Positions 1 to 9,800 of a stretch of DNA of 64,000 nucleotides are shown here, piece by piece. A model generated the notes under the pieces. The model ran no database searches. It worked only from the letters and a program-made list of their open reading frames with translations, and was not told the origin of the DNA. The stretch is from Microbacterium sp. T2.11-28 (GTDB lineage Bacteria; Actinomycetota; Actinomycetes; Actinomycetales; Microbacteriaceae). A program made the translations under genes and the position numbers. Positions within the stretch are counted from its first letter, which is position 1. Each line of letters begins with the position of its first letter. The DNA lies in contig NZ_CATNHF010000023.1 of the NCBI RefSeq assembly GCF_950097975.1, positions 124,001 through 188,000 of the forward strand, in the 5' to 3' direction.

Positions 1-202
1 TGCGCATGAGGGCGGGCGCGGCCTGGCTCATCGCCCATGCGGCGAAGCCGCTGCCCGGGCGCGCGGCGGCGCCGAACGACGCGTTCGCCTGCGTCAGCAG
101 CATCCTTATCGCCTTCTTGCGGGCGCGGCGGCTGCCGAATCCGAACGAGCCCGTCACCGGGACCCATCGCCGTCGGTCGGCGTCCGCAGAGAGTCTCACC
201 AT
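1..202 (-). CDS. Unknown protein, N-terminal part, cut by left window edge
   Basis: An open minus-strand frame begins with ATG at 202 and runs without a stop off the left edge, giving at least 67 codons. Codon third positions are almost all G or C, as in neighbouring genes. A TACGCT box (209-214) lies exactly six bases before the ATG, the leaderless-gene arrangement seen repeatedly here. The visible N-terminus is basic (ADADRRRW, then SRRARKKAIRML) with no signal peptide. I do not recognise the family. It is divergent from the secreted nuclease-like gene at 233. The plus-strand frame over the same bases is rejected as a shadow. Confidence 0.5.
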   Translation of the reverse strand, partial: MVRLSADADRRRWVPVTGSFGFGSRRARKKAIRMLLTQANASFGAAARPGSGFAAWAMSQAAPALMR

Positions 203-208
203 TCCCCC

Positions 209-226
209 AGCGTAAGTTGCTAGCAT
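209..226. promoter_or_regulatory. Back-to-back -10 boxes of two divergent leaderless genes
   Basis: TACGCT on the minus strand (209-214) and TAGCAT on the plus strand (221-226) are separated by only six bases. Each lies six bases from its own start codon (ATG 202 minus, ATG 233 plus). The two RNA polymerase footprints would overlap, so the promoters probably compete. The boxes are seen; competition is inferred. Confidence 0.5.
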
Positions 227-232
227 CCCCGC

Positions 233-1450
233 ATGCGCCTCCTCTCCCCCCGGGGGGCCGTCGCCGTCCTGGCCGCCGCCGCCCTCGTCGTCGCGACGCC
301 CGTCGCCTCCGCTTCCGCCGCCTCGCGTCCCGCGCCGGTCGGCCTCGTCAGCTTCGTCAGCGCGTCGCTCACCTCCTCCGGAGCCACGCTCACCGTCGAC
401 TGGGCCGACGTGTCCGGTGCGCGGAAGTACGAGGTGTTCGCGGCCACGACCTATGAGGGCGTCGCCGACAAGCGCACGCCCTCTCTCACCGTGACCTCCT
501 CGAAGGCGACCCTCACCCGCCTCACCCCGGGCCGCGACTACTTCGTGCAGGTGCGCGCCGTCAACAGCGTCGGCTTCGGCGGGCGCTCGGCCCGCGTGGG
601 CCACGGCACGATCCTGACCGAGGCGAAGCTCACCTCCGACTCCCCGCGCTACCGCGCGATCAGCTGGAACATCTGCTCCAACGCGTGCTCGTCGATCTCC
701 ACCCGGGCACGGGTCATCAACACGCGGGTGAAGGAGCTGAAGGCCGACATCCTGGGCTTCCAGGAGGCGTCGCGCTACACCAAGGCTCCCGTCGGCTACC
801 GTCACGTCGTCAACGGGCAGAACGACATCCTCGTGCGCACGGGGCAGTTCTCCCTCGTCGCGAAGAAGACCTCGGCGCCCACGAGCGGCACCGCCCGGTT
901 CGCGAGCAAGTACGCGACGTCGGGCAAGGGCCTGGCCTACGCCGCCCTGAAGCACCGGTCGGGCTCCTACGTGCTGGTCTTCGACGTGCACCTGGTCACC
1001 GGCACCTCGCGCGCGCAGGTCAATCAGCGCGAGTACGAGGCGAGCCGCCTCAACACCTACATCTCCGCGACGATGAACCGGCTGGCCAAGACGCACGGGT
1101 CCCTCACCGACTGGACGAAGGCGCACGTCCTCATCCTCGGCGACTTCAACACGCACAAGTCGCGGACGGGCGAGGACACGATGGCGATCCTCGAGAAGCG
1201 CGGCTGGTACGACACCTTCGACCAGGCGCACGCCCTCACGCGGCAGCACCACAACACGGCGAACCCCGAGTGGAGCACCAAGCCCACGATCGGCGTCACG
1301 TGGGGCGCGCACGTGGACAAGGCGCTCGTGCGTCCGTCGCGCTCGGTCGTGTACCGCTGGGCGAACGCGGGCGAGATGGTGAACGGCCGATACGTGACCC
1401 CGCTCGGCTCCGACCACCACCCCCTCCTCGTGGACGTCGGACTGCGCTGA
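233..1450 (+). CDS. Secreted FnIII plus endonuclease/exonuclease/phosphatase-fold protein
   Basis: A 405-residue exported protein. Residues 1-30 form a signal peptide (basic start, Ala/Val core, ASASAA end). Residues about 35-125 are a fibronectin-III-like domain and 140-405 an endonuclease/exonuclease/phosphatase (EEP) domain. Visible EEP motifs are N146 in WNIC, E178 in FQE, D251/H253 in DVH, GDFN at 303-306, HVD near 360-362 and SDHH at 393-396, consistent with a metal-dependent phosphodiesterase. The substrate (extracellular DNA, sphingomyelin-like lipid or another phosphodiester) cannot be read. The NICSNAC cysteine pair could form a disulfide. The start is fixed by the leaderless box at 221-226. 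A close paralogue lies at 41371-42597. Confidence 0.8.
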   Translation: MRLLSPRGAVAVLAAAALVVATPVASASAASRPAPVGLVSFVSASLTSSGATLTVDWADVSGARKYEVFAATTYEGVADKRTPSLTVTSSKATLTRLTPGRDYFVQVRAVNSVGFGGRSARVGHGTILTEAKLTSDSPRYRAISWNICSNACSSISTRARVINTRVKELKADILGFQEASRYTKAPVGYRHVVNGQNDILVRTGQFSLVAKKTSAPTSGTARFASKYATSGKGLAYAALKHRSGSYVLVFDVHLVTGTSRAQVNQREYEASRLNTYISATMNRLAKTHGSLTDWTKAHVLILGDFNTHKSRTGEDTMAILEKRGWYDTFDQAHALTRQHHNTANPEWSTKPTIGVTWGAHVDKALVRPSRSVVYRWANAGEMVNGRYVTPLGSDHHPLLVDVGLR

Positions 1451-1568
1451 TCCCGCACTCCCCGCGGGCCGCGGCGCCCGCTCCCGGCCGCACGAGGCCG
1501 CTCCGGTAGACTCGCAGCGGCGCGCACGCGACCGCGTTCCTCCGCCGCACAGATTGGCCCCGCACCCC

Positions 1569-2777
1569 GTGACCGAATCCGCGAGCCCTGCCGACGACCC
1601 GCAACCCGCCCGCAGCCCGCTGACCATCGTGATGGCCGCCGACACCTTCGCTCCCGACGTGAACGGTGCCGCGCGGTTCGCCGAGCGCCTCTCGGCGGGC
1701 CTGGCCGCGCGCGGCCACACCGTGCACGTGGTGACACCCAGCGTCACCCACTCCCAGCACGGCACCTTCACCGAGCGCATCGAGGGACAGGACCTCACCG
1801 TGCACCGGCTGCCGGGATGGCGCTGGTACCCCCACGACTGGCTGCGCTTCGCCCTGCCGTGGATGAGCAAGCACTACGCCCGCCGCGTGCTCAGCGAGGT
1901 CAAGCCCGACGTCGTGCACAGCCAGTCGCACATCGTGATAGGACGCGGCCTCACCCGCATCGCCCGCCAGCGCGGCATCCCGGTGATCGCCACCAACCAC
2001 GTGATGGCCGAGAACATCATCGACTTCACGACGCTTCCGCCGCTGCTGGACAAGGTGGCGCTCAAGCTGGCGTGGGACGATGCCGAGCGCACCTTCAAGA
2101 TGTCGCAGGCCGTGACGACCCCGACGCGACGTGCGGCCGAGTTCCTCGAGTCGACCATCGACATCCAGAACGTCATCGCCATCAGCTGCGGCATCGACAA
2201 GCGCAACTACACGCCCGACTTCACGCCGCGACCTCATCGACGCGTGCTGTTCGTGGGCCGGCTGACGACCGAGAAGCACGTCGAGGTGACCCTCGAAGCG
2301 GTCGCCAAGCTCGCGCCCGAGCTTCCCGAGATCACCTTCGACATCGTCGGCGGCGGCGACCAGCGCCGCAATCTCGAGCAGACCGCCCAGCGGCTGGGCA
2401 TCGCCGACCGCGTCACGTTCCACGGCCGCGTGGACGAAGAGCAGCTGCGCGCCTCGTACTCGAAGGCCGACGTGTTCGCGATCGCCTCGATCGCCGAGCT
2501 GCAGTCGATCGCCACGATGGAGGCGATGGCGTCGGGTCTCCCGGTCGTCGCCGCCAACGCCGTCGCCCTCCCGCACCTCGTGCAGGACGGCGTGAACGGC
2601 TACCTCTTCGAGCCGGGAGACGTCGACGACCTCGCCGACAAGCTGCGTCGCGTGCTGACTGCGGCGCCCGACGAGTACCTGCGCATGCAGCAGGCGTCGC
2701 TCGAGGGAGTGAACGTCCACGACATCGAGAAGACGCTCGACACCTTCGAGAAGCTCTACCGCGGCGAACCGCTGTGA
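1569..2777 (+). CDS. Glycosyltransferase family 4 (GT-B), mannosyl/glucosyl type
   Basis: A cytosolic or membrane-peripheral glycosyltransferase of about 402 residues from GTG 1569; an upstream TTG at 1554 is possible but less likely. The N-terminal acceptor half starts with the usual PDVNGAARF loop. The C-terminal donor half has VLFVGRLTTEKH and the EX7E motif in AELQSIATMEA. It resembles actinobacterial enzymes that use nucleotide sugars to mannosylate or glucosylate lipids, but donor and acceptor are not readable. A TAGACT box at 1507-1512 suggests transcription from about 1519. The next glycosyltransferase starts seven bases after its stop, so they form an operon and may add successive sugars. 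Confidence 0.82.
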   Translation: MTESASPADDPQPARSPLTIVMAADTFAPDVNGAARFAERLSAGLAARGHTVHVVTPSVTHSQHGTFTERIEGQDLTVHRLPGWRWYPHDWLRFALPWMSKHYARRVLSEVKPDVVHSQSHIVIGRGLTRIARQRGIPVIATNHVMAENIIDFTTLPPLLDKVALKLAWDDAERTFKMSQAVTTPTRRAAEFLESTIDIQNVIAISCGIDKRNYTPDFTPRPHRRVLFVGRLTTEKHVEVTLEAVAKLAPELPEITFDIVGGGDQRRNLEQTAQRLGIADRVTFHGRVDEEQLRASYSKADVFAIASIAELQSIATMEAMASGLPVVAANAVALPHLVQDGVNGYLFEPGDVDDLADKLRRVLTAAPDEYLRMQQASLEGVNVHDIEKTLDTFEKLYRGEPL

Positions 2778-2784
2778 GCGGCGT

Positions 2785-3879
2785 GTGACCCGGCTCTTCT
2801 TCGACGCGCGCTACCTCCGCACGGACTTCCACGACGGCATCAGCCGCTACACCGCCGAGCTCGCGGCGGCGGTGGCCGCGCAGGCGCCGGCCCGCGGGGT
2901 CGAGGTCACCTTCCTCGTCTTCGACGAGCGCCAGCGCGCGCTCCTGCCCGACGGGGCGGCGACGCTCCTGATCGGGGCGCCGACCACTCTCACCGAGCCC
3001 CTGCGTGCGCGCGAGCTCAACCGCCACCGACCCGACGTCGTGTTCTCGCCGATGCAGACGATCGGCACGATGGGGCGACGCTACCGGCAGATCCTCACCC
3101 TCCACGACACCATCTACTACCGCCACCGCACGCCGCCCAAGGACCTGCCCTGGTTCGTGCGCGTCGCGTGGCGGCTGTTCCACCTGTCGTACGTGCCGCA
3201 GCGGCTCACCCTGAACGCCGCGGACGTCGTGGCCACCGTCAGCGAGACGAGCGCCCGCCAGTTCGCCGACGTGCGGCTGACGCGCCGGCCCGTGGTCGTG
3301 GTGCCCAACGCCCCGCAGCGGCTGGCCGAGCTCCTTCCGGAGGGCGGCTCCGTCGAACCGGGCGCCCGCCACCTCGTCTACATGGGCTCGTTCATGCCCT
3401 ACAAGAACGTCGAGACCCTCGTGCGCGCCATGGCCGACCTTCCCGGGCGCACCCTGCACCTGCTCTCGCGGATCTCGCCGGAGCGCCGGGCGGAGCTGGA
3501 GGCCCTCGTCCCCGCCGGCGCCGATGTGGTGTTCCACGGCGGGGTGAGCGATGCCGAGTACGCCGCGCTCCTGGCCGACGAGGCGGTGCTCGTGAGCGCG
3601 AGCCTCGACGAGGGCTACGGGCTTCCGCTGGCCGAGGCGCTCGCGCTGGGCGTGCCGGCGGTCGTCACCGACATGCCGATCTTCCGCGAGGTCGCCGGTG
3701 GCGGCGCCCTGTACGCACCCGGCACGGATGCGGCGGCGTTCGCCCGGGCCGTGCGCTCCCTCGACGACCCCGACGAGCTCTCCCGCGTCGTCGCCGCCGG
3801 CACCGCGCACATCGCCCGCTTCGACTGGGCTCGCTCGGCCGGCATCCTCCTCGACACGGTCGCGGACCTCGCGCGCTGA
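2785..3879 (+). CDS. Glycosyltransferase family 4, second in operon
   Basis: A 364-residue GT-B glycosyltransferase starting at GTG 2785. FFDARYLRTDFHDGISRYT marks the N-terminal domain. VYMGSFMPYKNVETLV and the Glu pair in SLDEGYGLPLAEALALG mark the donor-binding C-terminal domain. This family transfers sugars from nucleotide-sugar donors, commonly mannosyl residues onto glycans or lipids; the substrate here is not identifiable. It follows the 1569-2777 glycosyltransferase so closely that translational coupling is likely. No membrane segment is evident. A long hairpin repeat follows the stop. Confidence 0.8.
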   Translation: MTRLFFDARYLRTDFHDGISRYTAELAAAVAAQAPARGVEVTFLVFDERQRALLPDGAATLLIGAPTTLTEPLRARELNRHRPDVVFSPMQTIGTMGRRYRQILTLHDTIYYRHRTPPKDLPWFVRVAWRLFHLSYVPQRLTLNAADVVATVSETSARQFADVRLTRRPVVVVPNAPQRLAELLPEGGSVEPGARHLVYMGSFMPYKNVETLVRAMADLPGRTLHLLSRISPERRAELEALVPAGADVVFHGGVSDAEYAALLADEAVLVSASLDEGYGLPLAEALALGVPAVVTDMPIFREVAGGGALYAPGTDAAAFARAVRSLDDPDELSRVVAAGTAHIARFDWARSAGILLDTVADLAR

Positions 3880-3906
3880 TCTCCCCGCGCCGACCCTCCC
3901 TCGCGC

Positions 3907-3989
3907 GCCGAGCCCACCCGTTCTCGTCGACCCCACCCTCTGCGGCGAGGTGCGGCGGGGTGGGGTCGACTCGAACGGGTGGGCTCGGC
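3907..3989. repeat. 83-bp hairpin, 32-bp near-perfect arms, CCACCC family
   Basis: Arms at about 3907-3938 and 3958-3989 are inverted copies with only a couple of mismatches. Each arm holds two versions of one motif (GAGCCCACCC and TCGACCCCACCC), so the order is motif, motif, loop, inverted motif, inverted motif. It lies 27 bases after the glycosyltransferase stop and could act as a terminator, though it has no T-tract. A relative is at 14911-14993. Confidence 0.8.
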
Positions 3990-4066
3990 GAGTGGGTGAC
4001 GGTGACGGAGGCGGAGGTGCGGTGTGCACGGTCCGCGCGCGTCGGCCGCGACGTCGAAAGGCGACG

Positions 4067-4183
4067 TCAGGGCAGGCGCGCGGGATCGGTGGGGACGGCG
4101 CGGTAGCCGTCGGTCGGGAGCGCGCGCAGCGTGGCCACGGCGCCCACGATCGCGAGGCCCGCGATCAGCAGAAGGATGAACAT
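4067..4183 (-). CDS. 38-residue membrane micropeptide, divergent from GlxA-type regulator
   Basis: ATG at 4183 opens a 38-codon frame ending with TGA at 4067-4069. It encodes one hydrophobic helix ([19 protein letters not shown]) followed by a short polar tail ending [15 protein letters not shown] recall similar tails on small Microbacteriaceae membrane proteins, but the function is unknown. A TAGTGT box (4191-4196) lies seven bases before the ATG, so it reads as a leaderless gene. Third codon positions are G/C rich. The 63 bases between its start and the regulator at 4255 form a mirrored divergent promoter region. Confidence 0.65.
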   Translation of the reverse strand: MFILLLIAGLAIVGAVATLRALPTDGYRAVPTDPARLP

Positions 4184-4257
4184 GGCAGAAACACTACGGA
4201 CGCAGGTATCCCGCCACTAGTGGCAGGACTGCACATGAGGGTAGGATTTCTGCCATG
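4181..4257. promoter_or_regulatory. Mirrored divergent promoter region with 12-bp palindrome
   Basis: The eleven bases at each start codon are exact inverted copies: CATGGCAGAAA (4181-4191) and TTTCTGCCATG (4247-4257). Outside them lie TAGTGT (minus, 4191-4196) and TAGGAT (plus, 4242-4247), each seven bases from its start. A perfect palindrome GCCACTAGTGGC sits at 4213-4224. The symmetry suggests one dimeric regulator, plausibly the AraC-family product of 4255, controlling both genes. That assignment is inferred. Confidence 0.6.
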
Positions 4258-5238
4258 AAGACCGTCGCCCTCGTCGTCCTCCCCGGATTCGCGCCCTTCG
4301 AGTTCGGGCTCGCCTGCGAGGCGTTCGGCCTCGACCGCTCCGACGACGGCATCCCGAACTTCGACTTCCGCATCGTCACCCCCGACCCGGGGGCCGTCGA
4401 GAGCAACCTCAGCTTCTCGATCAACGTCGAGCACGACCTCTCCTTCGCCGACGAGGCCGACCTCGTGGTGCTCGCACCGATCCCACGCGCCTCGTGGTCC
4501 GCGGTCGACGAGCGGGTGGTCGGCGTGGTGCGTCGCGCCGTCGCGCGGGACGCCTGGGTGCTCACCGTGTGCAGCGGCGCCTTCGTCGTGGCCGCCGCCG
4601 GCGTGCTCGACGGGCGCCGCGCGACGACCCACTGGCGCTACGCCGACACCATGTCGGAGATGTACCCCGCCATCGAGGTCGACCCGAACGTGCTCTACGT
4701 GCAGGACGGCCGGATCATCACGAGCGCCGGCACGGCCGCGGGCATCGACGCGTGCCTGCACCTGCTGCGCATCGAGCTCGGCGCCGAGCTCGCCAACAAG
4801 ATCGCACGGCGCATGGTGGTCCCGCCCCAGCGCGACGGCGGGCAGGCGCAGTTCATCGACAAGCCCCTGCCCGAGACGGCCTCGCTCTCGCTCGCGCCCG
4901 TCACCGACTGGATGCTCGCGAATCTGCGCCTGGACCTCTCCGTCGACCAGCTCGCCGCCCGCGCCCACATGTCGCCGCGCACCTTCGCCCGTCGTTTCAA
5001 GGCGGACTTCGGCACCACTCCGGCGGCGTGGCTCGGCCGCCAGCGCATCATCCACGCGCAGCGCCTGCTCGAGCAGACCGAGCTCGGGCTCGACGCCATC
5101 GCCTACGAGTGCGGCTTCGGCTCGGCGGCGGTGCTGCGGCAGAACTTCGCGCGCGCCCTCGGCACGACGCCGACCGCGTATCGCGCCCGCTTCGCCTGTC
5201 CTGTCCCCGCCGAGCCGATGGGCGCGCTCGCCTCCTGA
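4255..5238 (+). CDS. GlxA-family AraC-type transcriptional regulator (DJ-1/PfpI-like + HTH)
   Basis: A 327-residue cytosolic regulator. Residues 1-170 form a DJ-1/PfpI-like sensor domain ([21 protein letters not shown]; nucleophile-elbow-like [28 protein letters not shown]). Residues about 215-315 are an AraC DNA-binding domain with two helix-turn-helix units ([43 protein letters not shown]). Family members often activate catabolic or detoxification genes in response to small molecules; the ligand is unknown. The start is fixed by the leaderless TAGGAT box at 4242-4247. The divergent micropeptide gene is the obvious candidate target. Confidence 0.87.
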   Translation: MKTVALVVLPGFAPFEFGLACEAFGLDRSDDGIPNFDFRIVTPDPGAVESNLSFSINVEHDLSFADEADLVVLAPIPRASWSAVDERVVGVVRRAVARDAWVLTVCSGAFVVAAAGVLDGRRATTHWRYADTMSEMYPAIEVDPNVLYVQDGRIITSAGTAAGIDACLHLLRIELGAELANKIARRMVVPPQRDGGQAQFIDKPLPETASLSLAPVTDWMLANLRLDLSVDQLAARAHMSPRTFARRFKADFGTTPAAWLGRQRIIHAQRLLEQTELGLDAIAYECGFGSAAVLRQNFARALGTTPTAYRARFACPVPAEPMGALAS

Positions 5239-5257
5239 GTCACGGGGTGGGTGCGGT

Positions 5258-5338
5258 GTTTCGTCCCGCTGCGCTCGCTCGACGGCCGGGGAGGTGCTCG
5301 GTGGTTGAGCGAGGAGCGCAGCGACGAGACGAAACGCC
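5258..5338. repeat. Inverted repeat, GCTGCGCTC/GTTTCGTC family
   Basis: GTTTCGTC then GCTGCGCTC (from 5258) are answered by GAGCGCAGC then GACGAAAC (about 5313-5335) around a loop near 5284-5304. It lies between the GlxA-type gene and the clpB control region. The same family, expanded, is at 16647-16838. Confidence 0.7.
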
Positions 5339-5365
5339 TCCACCATCCTCAACGTCCGTGGTAAA

Positions 5366-5386
5366 GTTGAGCCAGAGCGACTCAAG
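5366..5386. promoter_or_regulatory. HAIR operator (HspR-binding type) upstream of clpB
   Basis: GTTGAGC (5366-5372), a 7-bp spacer and ACTCAAG (5380-5386) match the actinobacterial HAIR consensus CTTGAGT-N7-ACTCAAG in arm length and spacing. A second overlapping palindrome, ACTCAAGTTTGAGT, spans 5380-5393. HspR represses dnaK and clpB genes through HAIR in Streptomyces and mycobacteria. HspR is not encoded in this window. Confidence 0.85.
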
Positions 5387-5416
5387 TTTGAGTCCCATCG
5401 ACTTTCAGGAGCACAC

Positions 5417-7582
<2,166 letters not shown>

Positions 7583-7597
7583 TCCTTCCCCCATTTC

Positions 7598-7680
7598 GCC
7601 GAGCCGACACGTTCTGCGCGAGCCGACACGATTCGGACCGCACGCAGCGTGTCGGCTCGGCGGAATCGTGTCGGCTCGGC
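7598..7680. repeat. Nested inverted repeat, GAGCCGACACG family (copy 1)
   Basis: Two direct copies of CGAGCCGACACG (7598-7611, 7618-7630) are followed by two inverted copies CGTGTCGGCTCG (7648-7661, 7667-7680). It begins 16 bases after the clpB stop, before a plus-strand leaderless gene. It can fold as one long or two nested hairpins. Two more copies of this family lie in the window. Confidence 0.85.
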
Positions 7681-7694
7681 GAGGGCGGGTCGGC

Positions 7695-7700
7695 TAGCGT
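7695..7700 (+). promoter_or_regulatory. Leaderless -10 box (TAGCGT)
   Basis: TAGCGT lies six bases before ATG 7707, so the transcript probably begins at or beside the start codon. Confidence 0.6.
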
Positions 7701-7706
7701 CGGAGG

Positions 7707-8165
7707 ATGCAGTTCGCCTCCTCCGGTCGCATCGTGGTCGTCGCCCAGTGGGTGCTGGCCGTGCTGCTGCCCGCCTTCGTCTTCCTCGGCCGCGGGTTCG
7801 TCGGAGCCGAGCTCGGCTGGATGGCGGTGATCGGGATCGTCTACGGCTGGGTGACCATCCCGCTGCTGCTGATCCCGCCCGTGATCACGCTGTTCGACAC
7901 CGCGGCTCGTCAGGCGGGCACCGTGCGCGAGCTGTACGCGATCTTCACGGCGCTCCTGTGGTTCGGGCTGCTGCTCGCGGGCGTGTCGATCCCCGACTCC
8001 GGCGACAGCGGCCACCTGACCTCCGCCGTGTCGGCGTGGACCGGCGCCTCGTACGAGTTCTCCTCATCGCTGTTCACGGCCGGAGCCGGCGTCGCCGTGC
8101 TCGCCTGGATCGCCGCGATCGTCGTCGCCGTCCGCGGCGCCCAGCTCGGTCGCCGCCCCGCCTGA
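7707..8165 (+). CDS. Four-helix membrane protein, unknown function
   Basis: A 152-residue integral membrane protein with about four hydrophobic segments (near 8-28, 36-62, 76-95 and 120-143). The C-terminus is short and basic. No catalytic motif is visible and I do not recognise a named family. ATG is chosen because the TAGCGT box ends six bases upstream. The gene is flanked on both sides by copies of the GAGCCGACACG repeat, so it is probably transcribed alone. Confidence 0.65.
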   Translation: MQFASSGRIVVVAQWVLAVLLPAFVFLGRGFVGAELGWMAVIGIVYGWVTIPLLLIPPVITLFDTAARQAGTVRELYAIFTALLWFGLLLAGVSIPDSGDSGHLTSAVSAWTGASYEFSSSLFTAGAGVAVLAWIAAIVVAVRGAQLGRRPA

Positions 8166-8192
8166 GTCGCCCCTCGCCTCCCACCCCTGCCC

Positions 8193-8273
8193 GCGAGCCG
8201 ACACGCTTCTGCCGAGCCGACACGCTTCGCGCGTAAGCAGCGTGTCGGCTCGGCGCGAGCATGTCGGCTCGGC
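8193..8273. repeat. Nested inverted repeat, GAGCCGACACG family (copy 2)
   Basis: Direct copies at 8193-8205 and 8211-8224 are followed by inverted copies at 8241-8254 and 8260-8273 (the last with one change, CATGTCGGCTCGGC). It starts 28 bases after the stop of the membrane protein gene and ends 42 bases before the next leaderless box. Confidence 0.85.
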
Positions 8274-8314
8274 AGAGAAGCGGGGCCGGGGCGAGCGAAG
8301 CGGATGGGACGGGG

Positions 8315-8320
8315 TAGCGT
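8315..8320 (+). promoter_or_regulatory. Leaderless -10 box (TAGCGT)
   Basis: TAGCGT lies six bases before ATG 8327, identical in spacing and sequence to the box at 7695. Confidence 0.6.
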
Positions 8321-8326
8321 CGAGGG

Positions 8327-9166
8327 ATGCCACGACCCTCGCGCTCGCTCGCCCTCTGGGGTGCGTCGCACCCGGGGCCTTCCCTCGTGGTCACGGCGCT
8401 CGCGGTCGCCCTCGGCATCGCCGCCGGCCTCGGGCCGTGGCGGGTGGTCCTTCTCGGCGTGGCCGTGCTGGCCGGTCAGCTGTCGGTGGGGATCTCCAAC
8501 GACGCGATCGACGCGGCCCGCGACCGCGCGGTCGGCCGCACCGACAAGCCCATCGCCCGCGGCGACGTGTCGGTGCGGACGGCGTGGATCGTCGCGTCGG
8601 CGCTCGTCGTCGGATCGCTCGCGCTGTCGCTGGCGCTGTCGCCCGTGATGGCGCTGGCCCACGCCGCCGCCCTGGCGTCCGCGTGGGCCTACAACGCAGG
8701 GCTCAAGAACACGCCGCTGTCGATCGCGCCGTTCCTGGTGAGCTTCGGACTCTTCCCCTCCCTCGCGACGCTGTCGGCCGCCGAGCCGGCGTTCGCCGCC
8801 CCGTGGGCCGCGGTCGCGGGGGCGGCCCTCGGCGCCGCGGTGCACCTCACCAACGTGCTGCCCGACCTCGAGGACGACGCCCGCACCGGTGTGCGCGGGC
8901 TTCCGCACCGCCTCGGCGTGCGGACCTCCGTGATGCTGGCGGTCACCGGCATCCTCGTGGGCGCCGTGTCCGTGCTGGTCGGACCGGTCCTGCTCGACGG
9001 CGCGGACATCACGGTGCTCTCCTGGCTGTTCTTCGCGCTCGCCGTGCTCGTGGCCGCGGCGACGCTGTACCTCGCCGTCGGCCGCCCGCCCGCGCGGGTG
9101 CTCTTCCGCCTGACGATGCTCGCGGCGCTGGTGCTCGCCGCGCAGCTCGTCGCCACCAGCGTCTGA
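8327..9166 (+). CDS. UbiA-family prenyltransferase
   Basis: A 279-residue polytopic membrane enzyme. The first aspartate motif is N58-D59-xx-D62-xxx-D66 (SNDAIDAARD), followed by the TDKP loop. The second is DLEDDARTG in the second half. These bind Mg-prenyl diphosphate in UbiA enzymes, which attach isoprenoid chains to aromatic or quinone precursors. MenA, UbiA and hydrophobic-acceptor types cannot be separated by eye. It converges on a type III PKS operon, so prenylation or lipid anchoring of that phenolic product is an attractive guess. Housekeeping menaquinone synthesis is the main alternative. The start is set by the leaderless box. Confidence 0.85.
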   Translation: MPRPSRSLALWGASHPGPSLVVTALAVALGIAAGLGPWRVVLLGVAVLAGQLSVGISNDAIDAARDRAVGRTDKPIARGDVSVRTAWIVASALVVGSLALSLALSPVMALAHAAALASAWAYNAGLKNTPLSIAPFLVSFGLFPSLATLSAAEPAFAAPWAAVAGAALGAAVHLTNVLPDLEDDARTGVRGLPHRLGVRTSVMLAVTGILVGAVSVLVGPVLLDGADITVLSWLFFALAVLVAAATLYLAVGRPPARVLFRLTMLAALVLAAQLVATSV

Positions 9167-9216
9167 CGGCGGCACCCGCACCGCGACGGCGCCCGCCCCC
9201 TTCGCGCGGCGTGCGG

Positions 9217-9795
9217 CTACCGGCGGCCGCGGTGGGCGGCGGACCCCGCGGCGCCCGCGAGGGCGAGCGCCGGACCGGCCGCGAGCTGGAGCAGCGGATG
9301 GCGCAGGGCCCGGATGACGCGGACGGGGCCGAGCGACTCGACGATCGCCGGCACCGCCCACTCGTCGACCTGCGACTGGTACCTCGTGACGACGGCCTGC
9401 GTCGGGCTGGAGTCGGCCGCGACGACCGTCGAGGAGAACCGGAGCTCGTCGCGCAGCCCCTCGGCGAGGATCTGACGCAGCGCGCGGCGCTGGGAGAGCA
9501 TCCGATCCTGTCCCGCCGGCTCCGGAGCGATCACGATCGGTCGCAGCCGGGAGTTCGCGATCGTGAACTGCGAGAACGTGTCCGGCCCGTCGGAGACGGC
9601 GCGGATGCGGTCCACCAGAGACCCCGGGACGTGCCGCTCGATGACGGAGACCGCCTCGGGGGTGAGGGCGATGCGATAGCCGCCGGTGTCCGCCGCGCTC
9701 GCATCCCGGTCGAGAACGACGACGTCGGCACGGCGACGGAGTGCGTGCGCGAGCACGAGCCCACCCAGTCCCGCCCCGACGATGACGACCCGCAC
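9217..9795 (-). pseudogene. FAD-dependent oxidoreductase remnant with internal deletion
   Basis: An open frame of 192 codons from GTG 9795. The start is a normal FAD-binding Rossmann fold (VVIVGAGLGGLVLAHALRR, then VVVLDRD) of the aromatic monooxygenase type. About 130 residues in, it jumps to what looks like the extreme C-terminal tail of such a protein (AVVTRYQSQVDEW onward). Family members are near 380-420 residues, so roughly half is missing, including the GD motif that binds FAD ribose. The frame stays open, so this is an in-frame internal deletion rather than a frameshift. It sits five bases downstream of the intact monooxygenase. Confidence 0.6.
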
Positions 9796-9800
9796 GGCCG

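Noticed and set aside
6..215. Plus-strand 69-codon frame at the left edge
   Set aside because: The opposite strand has better codon bias and a correctly placed -10 box before ATG 202, and the plus frame has no ribosome site or promoter.
8327..9166. Assigning UbiA firmly as MenA
   Set aside because: UbiA subfamilies cannot be told apart from the motifs alone, and the adjacent PKS operon gives an alternative substrate.
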